This document shows positions 51,228 to 57,214 of a DNA stretch of 57,214 nt, in pieces. The DNA is from Oscillospiraceae bacterium (GTDB taxonomy: Bacteria; Bacillota; Clostridia; Oscillospirales; CAG-272), in assembly GCA_015064745.1 (NCBI GenBank), contig SVRR01000010.1:1-57214 (forward strand). The letters are read 5' to 3'. Both the position numbers and the translations under genes were made by a program. The notes under the pieces are model-generated. The model searched no databases, was not told where the DNA came from, and was given only the letters and a program-made list of their open reading frames with translations. Numbering within the stretch: position 1 is the first letter of the stretch; each line of letters begins with the position of its first letter.

Positions 51228-51629
51228 GTGCAAGAGAAGGATCTACCCGCCGCCATGGCTCTTTCCTATTTGGGAGACGCCGTGTACTCTCTTTACGTCC
51301 GAGGGCGGCTCGTCGCCATGGGCATCTCCCATTCGGGTGAGCTCAATCGGCTTTCCTTAGGCTTCGTCACGGCACCCAAGCAAGCAGAGCTTGCGAAAAA
51401 GCTTCTCCCTCTTTTGACAGAGGAGGAGACGGGTGTTTACCGACGTGCCTTCAACCACAAGGGGTTATCGCACCCCGCCCACGCGACCTACGGCGAATAT
51501 CGCGCCGCGACAGGCTTTGAGGCTGTGCTGGGCGCTTTGCATTACACAGGCGACACGGCGCGCCTTGCCTACCTCTTGGACACCATCCACGAAAATGAAT
51601 TTATAACAAAGGAAGAACTCCCGACATGA
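51228..51629 (+). CDS. mrnC: Mini-ribonuclease III
   Basis: A 133-residue RNase III catalytic domain without dsRNA-binding domain. Key motifs are ALSYLGDAVYSLYVR (catalytic acidic residues) and YRAATGFEAVLGALHYTGD. It matures 23S rRNA in Firmicutes. GTG start with GGGGG 9 bases upstream. It overlaps hisS by 4 bp. Confidence 0.92.
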   Translation: MQEKDLPAAMALSYLGDAVYSLYVRGRLVAMGISHSGELNRLSLGFVTAPKQAELAKKLLPLLTEEETGVYRRAFNHKGLSHPAHATYGEYRAATGFEAVLGALHYTGDTARLAYLLDTIHENEFITKEELPT

Positions 51630-52864
51630 TACAAAAGATCAAAGGCACCATGGATATTTTACCCGACAAGACGCCGCTTTTCCGTCATATTGAAGGAATT
51701 ATGCGCGAGGAAGCCGAAAAGTACGGCTTTGGCGAGATCCGCCTGCCCACCTTTGAGCTGACCGAGCTTTTTGTGCGCGGCGTTGGCGACACCACCGACG
51801 TCGTACAAAAGGAAATGTACACCTTCCTTGACGGCGAGGACAGCATCACCCTTCGTCCCGAAGGAACGGCGGGCGTTGCGCGCGCCTTAATTGAGAACGG
51901 CAAATACGGCGATACCATGCCGCAAAAATATTATTATATCATGAGCTGCTTCCGCCACGAAAAGCCGCAGGCGGGAAGAACGCGCGAGTTTTTCCAGTTC
52001 GGCACGGAAATGTTCGGTGCCGATACCCCTGCCGCCGACGCGACAGTCATCGCGCTTGCGTATGCGGTCTTAAAGAGACTTGGCCTTTCGAACATTCGCC
52101 TGCATCTCAATTCCATCGGCTGTAAAGAATGCCGTCCCGCGTTTAGAGGGGCACTGACCGAGCATTTTTCGTCGCACACGGACGAGCTTTGCGACACCTG
52201 CCGTGAGCGTCTCGGAAAGAACCCCTTGCGCCTTCTTGACTGCAAGAGCCCCATCTGCTCCGCGATTGCCAAGGAAGCTCCCCGCACCGTCGACCATCTT
52301 TGCGAGGCGTGCGCGACGCACTTTGATCAGCTTTGCAAGATCCTCGATGCCATGGAGATTCCCTACGTCGTCGACCCTGCCATCGTGCGCGGTCTTGACT
52401 ACTATACCCGCACCGTCTTTGAGTTTGTCGCCGAGGGCATTGCCGCACAGAGCACCGTTTGCGGTGGCGGCAGATACGACGGACTTGTAGAATCGCTCGG
52501 CGGTCCTGCTCTTTCGGGCATCGGCTTCGGCATGGGTATCACCCGCGTCATTATGGCGATGGAAAAGGAAGGGCTTGCGAATATCACCGCTCCCACGCCC
52601 CGTCTTTATATCGCAACGCTTGGCGAAAAGGCAGTTCCCACCGCCGTCTCATTGGCGGAAAGACTGCGCCGCAACGGCTTCTTCGTTGAGTGTGACCTCG
52701 TAGGCAGAAGCTTAAAGGCACAGATGAAATACGCCAACAAGCTGGGGGCTGATTACACCCTCATTCTCGGTGACAGCGAGATCAAAAGCGGCAAGGCCTT
52801 CCTGCGCGATATGAAGAACAGCGAGCAAACAGAGATCGAGCTTGCCACCTTCACATTAAACTAA
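51626..52864 (+). CDS. hisS: Histidyl-tRNA synthetase
   Basis: A 412-residue class II synthetase. Motif 2 reads YYIMSCFRHEKPQAGRTREFFQFG, and histidine-A motifs RGLDYYTRTVFEF and GGGRYDGLVESLGG follow. A C-terminal anticodon-binding domain (about 325-412) ends the protein. An insert with cysteines (CKEC ... CDTC) near 165-190 is common in Clostridial HisS. Coupled to mrnC (ATGA). Confidence 0.96.
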   Translation: MIQKIKGTMDILPDKTPLFRHIEGIMREEAEKYGFGEIRLPTFELTELFVRGVGDTTDVVQKEMYTFLDGEDSITLRPEGTAGVARALIENGKYGDTMPQKYYYIMSCFRHEKPQAGRTREFFQFGTEMFGADTPAADATVIALAYAVLKRLGLSNIRLHLNSIGCKECRPAFRGALTEHFSSHTDELCDTCRERLGKNPLRLLDCKSPICSAIAKEAPRTVDHLCEACATHFDQLCKILDAMEIPYVVDPAIVRGLDYYTRTVFEFVAEGIAAQSTVCGGGRYDGLVESLGGPALSGIGFGMGITRVIMAMEKEGLANITAPTPRLYIATLGEKAVPTAVSLAERLRRNGFFVECDLVGRSLKAQMKYANKLGADYTLILGDSEIKSGKAFLRDMKNSEQTEIELATFTLN

Positions 52865-52881
52865 ACATTTATCAAGTCCCC

Positions 52882-52928
52882 AAGAGAGAATACGACAGGC
52901 GTCGTCCTGCGCCTATTCTCTCTTTTTC
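52882..52928 (+). terminator. Terminator of mrnC-hisS
   Basis: Stem AAGAGAGAATA / TATTCTCTCTT with an inner GC-rich loop and T5. Confidence 0.85.
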
Positions 52929-52965
52929 AAAAGCTACAGCAAGTACAAAGAAAGGATAGTACCAC

Positions 52966-54978
52966 ATGACCGAGTCGCGAAACAGAGACGCATTTCTCCC
53001 CGTCACCCCGGACGATGTGAAGGCACGCGGATGGGACGACGTGGATTTTGTATACGTGACAGGAGATGCTTACGTCGATCACCCCTCCTTTGGTGTCTCC
53101 ATCATCTCCCGCGTCCTCGAAAATGAGGGCTACCGCGTCGCCATTCTATCACAGCCCGACTTCCGCTCTGCTGATGCCTTCCGCGTTTTCGGGCGTCCCC
53201 GCCTTGGATTTCTCGTGACGTCGGGTAACATCGACTCCATGGTGGCGCACTATACAGTTTCGAAGAAAAAGCGCACCTACGACTACTATTCTCCCGGCGG
53301 AAAAATGGGGCTGCGCCCCGACCGCGCGGTCATCGTTTATTCCAATCGTATTCGTGAAGCGTACGGTGACGTGCCCATTATTCTCGGCGGTCTTGAAGCG
53401 TCTCTTCGCCGCTTCGCGCACTATGACTATTGGGATGACCGTGTCCGTCGCTCCATCCTCGTCGACAGCCGTGCCGATATTTTGACCTACGGCATGGGAG
53501 AAAACATTTTGAAGCGTATCGCTTCCCTTCTCGACCGCGGTATTCCCGTACGCAAGATCCGCGACGTACGCGGCTGTGTATATCTCGCTAAGCGCGGCGA
53601 GAAGATTCATTTCCCTTACGTGGAAACCAACGATTACGATGTGTTAAAGTCCGACAAGCGTGCCTATGCGCACGCCTTTTCGACAGAATACCGCAACGCG
53701 GACGCCATTTCCGGCAAGGCAGTGGTAGAATATTACGGCGAGAAGATGCTGGTACAAAATCCGCCCATGCCTGCCCTTTCGCGCGAGGAGCTTGATGCCG
53801 TATACGCTCTTCCCTACGCGCGCACCTATCACCCCGACTATGAAATGTCGGGGGGAGTACCCGCCATCGCCGAAGTAAAATTTTCCATCGCGCACAACCG
53901 CGGCTGCTTCGGTGCCTGTAATTTCTGCGCCATTGCCTTCCACCAAGGGCGCACCGTGACCTCTCGAAGTCGCGAAAGCGTCATAGAAGAAGCAAAAAAG
54001 ATTACTGCCCTTCCCGATTTTAAGGGATATATTCACGACGTCGGCGGTCCTACCGCAAATTTCCGCGAAGCAGCATGCGATAAGCAAAAAACGGACGGTG
54101 TGTGCCCCGCACGCAAATGTCTCGCTCCCACCCCTTGTAAAAATTTGAAGGTAGATCACAGCGAGTACGCCGCTATGCTTCGCGATATCGAAGCCCTCCC
54201 GAAGATCAAAAAGGTCTTTGTTCGCTCCGGCATCCGCTTTGATTACCTGCTGCTCGATAAAGACCCCACCTTTTTCCGTCAGCTCGTGTCACATCACGTC
54301 AGCGGACAGCTTAAGGTCGCGCCCGAGCACTGCTCGGGTGGGGTGCTTTCCGCCATGGGCAAGCCCGATATTTCGGTTTACGAGCGGTTTCGCAAGGAGT
54401 ATTTTCGTCTTTCCGAGGAAGCGGGACTTGAGCAGTACCTTGTTCCCTATTTGATGTCGAGCCACCCCGGCTCAACCATGGAGGACGCTATCAAGCTTGC
54501 TCTTTGGCTCAAAAAATGGGGCTACGCGCCCGAGCAGGTGCAGGATTTCTACCCTACACCCGGTACGGTATCAACAACCATCTATTACACGGGCATCCAT
54601 CCCTTGACGGGCAAGGAGGTATACGTCGCGCGCGACTACAAGGAAAAGCAGATGCAGCGCGCGCTTTTACAGTACGCACGCCCTGAAAATGCCCATCTCG
54701 TCCGTGAGGCGCTCCGCTACGCGGGAAGAGAGGATCTGATAGGAAACACGCCCGATTGCCTTGTCCGTCCCACGCGTGTCAGCCATTCAAGCCCCGCAAA
54801 AAAGGCAGATGACCGCACAAAAGGTACGAAGGCTCGGACGCAAGCCGCAAAAGAAAAAAAACAGGCGGAAAGGCGTTCCCCACACCACGGTAAGGCTGCC
54901 GCCGCTACCGACCGAAAGAAGGGTACGGCATTCGGTGGACAGCACAAGCCCAAAGGGAAAAAAGGTAAATTTATTTAA
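52966..54978 (+). CDS. ygiQ: YgiQ family radical SAM protein
   Basis: A 670-residue radical SAM protein. The cluster motif C314, C318, C321 lies in NRGCFGACNFCAI. An N-terminal domain (VTGDAYVDHPSFG, LGGLEASLRRFAHYDYWDD) and the later HDVGGPTANFREAAC, SGQLKVAPEHCSG and VQDFYPTPGTVSTTIYYTG blocks are hallmarks of YgiQ/UPF0313. The reaction is unknown. The last ~75 residues are a highly basic, low-complexity tail (KKADDRTKGTKARTQAAKEK), perhaps for RNA or ribosome contact. Confidence 0.93.
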   Translation: MTESRNRDAFLPVTPDDVKARGWDDVDFVYVTGDAYVDHPSFGVSIISRVLENEGYRVAILSQPDFRSADAFRVFGRPRLGFLVTSGNIDSMVAHYTVSKKKRTYDYYSPGGKMGLRPDRAVIVYSNRIREAYGDVPIILGGLEASLRRFAHYDYWDDRVRRSILVDSRADILTYGMGENILKRIASLLDRGIPVRKIRDVRGCVYLAKRGEKIHFPYVETNDYDVLKSDKRAYAHAFSTEYRNADAISGKAVVEYYGEKMLVQNPPMPALSREELDAVYALPYARTYHPDYEMSGGVPAIAEVKFSIAHNRGCFGACNFCAIAFHQGRTVTSRSRESVIEEAKKITALPDFKGYIHDVGGPTANFREAACDKQKTDGVCPARKCLAPTPCKNLKVDHSEYAAMLRDIEALPKIKKVFVRSGIRFDYLLLDKDPTFFRQLVSHHVSGQLKVAPEHCSGGVLSAMGKPDISVYERFRKEYFRLSEEAGLEQYLVPYLMSSHPGSTMEDAIKLALWLKKWGYAPEQVQDFYPTPGTVSTTIYYTGIHPLTGKEVYVARDYKEKQMQRALLQYARPENAHLVREALRYAGREDLIGNTPDCLVRPTRVSHSSPAKKADDRTKGTKARTQAAKEKKQAERRSPHHGKAAAATDRKKGTAFGGQHKPKGKKGKFI

Positions 54979-55140
54979 CAATTTCTCGCCTCGTTTTTTT
55001 CCATTTTAGAGTATTTTTCTTGCGAAAATAGCAGTTTTTTTGCAGTTTCCTTCACCCATTTTTCTTCCATTAAAAGGAAAATTTGTGCAAATTGCACATT
55101 TTTCGTTTTTTTTGAGTTTCCCACAAAAAGCAGGGGATAG

Positions 55141-55260
55141 TGTGGAAAACGCTGTGGGCAACTTTTTCGTTTTTCCATGTTTTCGGGGCTTTTTCACCCC
55201 TCGAAACACGAACTTTTCCACATTTTCCACATTTTCGGTGTGGAAAACAGGTTTTCCACA
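55141..55260. other. Cluster of five DnaA-box-like TTTTCCACA sites
   Basis: TTTTCCACA or its complement occurs at 55141-55149, 55214-55222, 55223-55231, 55239-55247 and 55252-55260, with a further TTTTTCACA at 55309-55317. The fourth and fifth form a perfect TGTGGAAAAC-AG-GTTTTCCACA inverted repeat. All fit TTWTNCACA. The surrounding 54979-55404 gap is AT-rich, has no gene, and also holds the palindrome TGTGCAA-A-TTGCACA (55084-55098). Confidence 0.5.
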
Positions 55261-55404
55261 AAAAGATGAAATTCTACATCTTTCCCTCTTGACAAGGAAT
55301 TTTGCCATTTTTTCACAGATTTTTTTGTTCCAAAAACGGCAAAATCACCTTTTTCGAAAAAACCGCCGCATTTTGCAAAATCCCCCATATAAAAAGGAGC
55401 AGAT

Positions 55405-56106
55405 ATGGAACAACGTCATAGCCGCACAGCGGTCCTGCTCGGCGCTGATGCGCCCGAAAAATTAAAGAAAAAGCACGTTGCCGTTTTGGGTCTTGGCGGC
55501 GTTGGCTCATACCTTGTTGAGGCACTTGCGCGCGCAGGCGTGGGACGACTGACACTTATTGATAAGGACGTCTATACCGAGAGCAATCTTAACCGTCAGC
55601 TGTACGCCTTGCCCGAAACGGTGGGCATGAAAAAGACCGAAGTCACAGCGGCGCGTATCGCAAAAATCGACCCTTCTATTACCGTCACTCCGTGCGACGC
55701 CTTTGTCCTTCCCGAAAATCTCGACTCCCTGCCGCTTTCAGGCGCCCACTATATTGCCGACGCGATTGATACGGTATCGGCGAAGATCGCACTTGCCGTT
55801 TACGCCAAGGAGCACGGAATCCCTATGATCTCTGCCATGGGTGCGGGAAACAAGCTGGATCCTACCGCCTTTCGCGTAGCACGCGTTGCGGATACGAAAA
55901 CCTGCCCCTTGGCGCGCGTGATGCGCACCGAGCTTGCCAAGCGCGGCATTCGCAACCTGAAGGTCGTTTATTCCGAGGAAGAGCCAAGAAAAAGCCCGCT
56001 TACGGACGAGGAAAGCGGAAAGCCCGTTCCGGGCTCTGTCAGCTTTGTTCCCTCGATCGTCGGACTGATTATGGCAGGAGAGATCATCAAAGACCTTTTA
56101 AAATAA
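55405..56106 (+). CDS. tcdA: tRNA threonylcarbamoyladenosine dehydratase (ThiF/E1-like)
   Basis: A 233-residue E1-like enzyme that cyclises t6A to ct6A at tRNA position 37 using ATP. The ATP-binding loop is LGLGGVGSYLVEALARAG near 29, with DKDVYTESNLNRQ near 52 and the usual DAIDTVSAKIAL. The C-terminus has SVSFVPSIVGLIMAGEII. Other ThiF-like proteins share the fold, but length and N-terminal pattern match TcdA. AAGGAG site. The upstream gap holds DnaA-box-like repeats. Confidence 0.88.
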   Translation: MEQRHSRTAVLLGADAPEKLKKKHVAVLGLGGVGSYLVEALARAGVGRLTLIDKDVYTESNLNRQLYALPETVGMKKTEVTAARIAKIDPSITVTPCDAFVLPENLDSLPLSGAHYIADAIDTVSAKIALAVYAKEHGIPMISAMGAGNKLDPTAFRVARVADTKTCPLARVMRTELAKRGIRNLKVVYSEEEPRKSPLTDEESGKPVPGSVSFVPSIVGLIMAGEIIKDLLK

Positions 56107-56146
56107 GCGCACGATTTCTTTGAATCGCATATGGAAAGGAATACTT

Positions 56147-56744
56147 ATGAAACGGCTTGGTTTGACTTGGCATATCTTCTATCGCTTCCCCGTCGTCTAT
56201 TTCGCGCTTTGGTCTACAAGCGCTCTCACTTGGAACTTAATGCCTCCCGCCGGAATCCCTCGTATTTTTTCCGCTATTATTTCTCTCCTCTTTACGGTTA
56301 TTTTGTTTTATTCCGCCGCCCGTGTGATGATCATTTCGGACAATTCGAGTTCACTTTAAGGGACAGAAAGTACGCTTGTAAGCTGATAAGCTCCTTGAAT
56401 CCCTTTACTCTGTACCGTTTTTATCCGAACGGTACCGTCGGGCACGTGCACAGGCTAACCACACGCATGCTTTCAAGGGGACGCTGGGGGGACTTACCCC
56501 TGCCGTTTTAAAGCAGGAGATCGAGCTTTGGGAAACGCAATATAAAATCGGCTTTGACGCGCCCCCGGACGTAACGAAGATCTTTATCTTCAACCCTTGT
56601 ACGAAGACGGTCAAAGGGGCGTACGGCGGCGAGACCGCACCGCTGGATAACAGCATGAAGATCGGCGAGTATACCTTCTATACCGCCACAGGCTTTATGA
56701 ACGCCGTCGCGCGCAACTGCTTGCATAGGAAGCAAAACGATTAA
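56147..56744 (+). pseudogene. Frameshifted gene of unknown function
   Basis: An AAAGGA site precedes the ATG at 56147. The first piece encodes two hydrophobic helices (IFYRFPVVYFALWSTSAL; AIISLLFTVILFYSAARV). Coding-like sequence then moves to the next frame (RDRKYACKLISSLNPFTLYR) near 56330 and again near 56460 (HAFKGTLGGLTPAVLKQEIE), continuing through DVTKIFIFNPCTKTVKGAYG to a stop at 56744. Two shifts are needed, so the gene is broken or the sequence contains indels. I do not recognise the family. Confidence 0.55.
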
Positions 56745-56779
56745 CCGTCAAAGCACAGCAAACAAAAACAGAAATATTC

Positions 56780-56816
56780 AAAGGCGCATCCTCGCGGATG
56801 CGCCTTTGATCTTTTA
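56780..56816 (+). terminator. Terminator after the frameshifted gene
   Basis: Perfect 12-bp stem AAAGGCGCATCC / GGATGCGCCTTT followed by a T-rich stretch. Confidence 0.8.
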
Positions 56817-56850
56817 ACAAAAAAACACCCAACCTCTCGGTTGGGTGTTT
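56816..56850 (-). terminator. Terminator of the minus-strand protein tail, copy 1
   Basis: Stem AAACACCCAACC / GGTTGGGTGTTT with T7 on the minus strand. An identical copy lies at 57004-57031. Confidence 0.85.
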
Positions 56851-56856
56851 GAACTT

Positions 56857-56997
56857 TTACGCTTCCTCAGCGGGTCCCCGAAGAAAAAACAGTTGATAAC
56901 TGTTTTTTCGAGGAGGTAACTGAAATAAGGCGTATTCGCCGTGAGGCTGTGCCGAGGGGCGAATACAACTATATTTCAGGAAGGGCGACCGCACAGC
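56857..56997 (-). pseudogene. Orphan C-terminal tail (PAEEA) joined to the structured repeat
   Basis: On the minus strand the 126-nt repeat (56997-56872) reads open for 42 codons and runs in frame into PAEEA and a stop at 56857. Upstream of the repeat lies the terminator of the second copy, so no gene start is available. Compared with the second copy, 36 nt (12 codons) of the acidic tail are missing. Probably a tandem duplicate with deletion, or an assembly artefact. Confidence 0.5.
56872..56997 (+). repeat. 126-nt structured repeat, right-end copy 1
   Basis: Identical to 57089-57214. Parts in order: GGGTCCCCGAAG; hairpin AAAAAACAGTT-GAT-AACTGTTTTTT; stem 1 CTGAAATA with TATTTCAG; stem 2 GTATTCGCC with GGCGAATAC; apical loop holding GCTGTGC, which can pair with the terminal GCACAGC as a pseudoknot. 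A diverged copy is at 7505-7631. Confidence 0.85.
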
Positions 56998-57003
56998 ATA
57001 TAA

Positions 57004-57031
57004 AAACACCCAACCTCTCGGTTGGGTGTTT
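57004..57031 (-). terminator. Terminator of the minus-strand partial gene
   Basis: Stem AAACACCCAACC / GGTTGGGTGTTT, identical to the copy at 56823-56850; only a short T-tract (T5) follows here. Confidence 0.8.
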
Positions 57032-57037
57032 GAACTT

Positions 57038-57214
57038 TTACGCTTCCTCAGCAGGAGCTGCAGCTTCCTCTGCGGAAGCCTCCTCTACGGGTCCCCGAAG
57101 AAAAAACAGTTGATAACTGTTTTTTCGAGGAGGTAACTGAAATAAGGCGTATTCGCCGTGAGGCTGTGCCGAGGGGCGAATACAACTATATTTCAGGAAG
57201 GGCGACCGCACAGC
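57038..57214 (-). CDS. 3' end of a gene with acidic alanine-rich tail, containing the repeat in frame
   Basis: Partial; the 5' part lies outside the window. The last 16 residues, VEEASAEEAAAPAEEA, are the kind of acidic tail found on several Firmicute ribosomal and translation proteins, so a house-keeping gene is likely but cannot be named. The preceding 42 codons are the structured repeat read through without a stop (ending NSYQLFFLRGP). Either the repeat has inserted in frame or the contig end is misassembled on the repeat. Confidence 0.4.
   Translation of the reverse strand, partial: AVRSPFLKYSCIRPSAQPHGEYALFQLPPRKNSYQLFFLRGPVEEASAEEAAAPAEEA
57089..57214 (+). repeat. 126-nt structured repeat, right-end copy 2
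   Basis: Same sequence as 56872-56997. It ends exactly at the last base of the window, which is typical of a contig broken at a multi-copy repeat. Confidence 0.85.

Noticed and set aside
57038-57088. Naming the acidic C-terminal tail as a particular ribosomal protein
   Set aside because: Such tails occur on several translation proteins; 16 residues are not enough.
1-57214. CRISPR array, rRNA operon or complete insertion sequence
   Set aside because: No regularly spaced direct repeats, no rRNA-like stretches and no transposase with terminal inverted repeats were seen on either strand.

Overview
The window looks like a chromosomal contig from an anaerobic, probably gut-dwelling member of the Clostridia (Oscillospirales/Christensenellales-like; inferred from gene content, not measured). 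The signs are many near-consensus sigma-A promoters (TTGACA, 17 bp, TATAAT), strong AGGAGG ribosome sites, an electron-bifurcating lactate dehydrogenase gene set, a BMP-type nucleoside ABC importer, a TnpV-type transposon gene, and a yggS-sepF-yggT-lspA-rluD block. GC content is roughly balanced. The right end of the window coincides exactly with the end of a repeated element, so it is probably a contig edge.

Region 1 (1-11,000) is accessory-looking. It holds a zinc alcohol dehydrogenase, then a TnpV/DUF6809/unknown operon, a stand-alone dsRNA-binding-like protein and an EtfB/EtfA/FAD-dehydrogenase operon that matches the bifurcating lactate dehydrogenase of acetogens. After it come decayed genes (a phosphatase and a degenerate tRNA-Pro), repeats, and a macrodomain / VWA / ADP-ribosylglycohydrolase cluster. 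Two loci about 4.7 kb apart (near 2,670-2,835 and 7,395-7,700) share a tRNA-like 3' tail with terminator and a 43-nt repeat.

Region 2 (11,030-19,405) is one operon: a YwaF-like membrane domain fused to an ABC ATPase, a membrane permease, a small exported protein, and a 1,229-residue lipoprotein with about seven Ig-like repeats and a beta-helix-like C-terminus. Region 3 (19,467-27,700) holds class II fructose-bisphosphate aldolase, an AEC carrier, a complete purine-nucleoside ABC importer and, convergent to it, xanthine phosphoribosyltransferase, which together suggest purine salvage. Region 4 (27,850-42,840) is a metabolic mix: SDR enzymes, a GH20 hexosaminidase, a sialate O-acetylesterase operon, two nitroreductases, D-lactate dehydrogenase, a lipase, antiporter and MATE transporters, a Gfo/Idh oxidoreductase and an AraC regulator. 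Region 5 (42,856-56,106) is housekeeping: a DinG/XPD-like helicase, two tRNA-Val genes, rluD, lspA, yggT, sepF, yggS, mrnC, hisS, ygiQ and tcdA.

The most unusual signals are: (i) a 126-nt structured repeat with a likely pseudoknot, present twice at the right end and once, diverged, near 7.5 kb; at the right end it is open in frame with a protein tail; (ii) an in-frame A AAA AAC slippery heptamer in an SDR gene, where a -1 shift restores the expected C-terminus and the unshifted frame fuses it to the next gene; (iii) the macrodomain/VWA/ADP-ribosylglycohydrolase cluster; (iv) five TTTTCCACA DnaA-box-like sites within 120 bp upstream of tcdA; (v) several truncated or frameshifted genes not obvious at first sight, including a 59-residue remnant of a cyclase-family gene.
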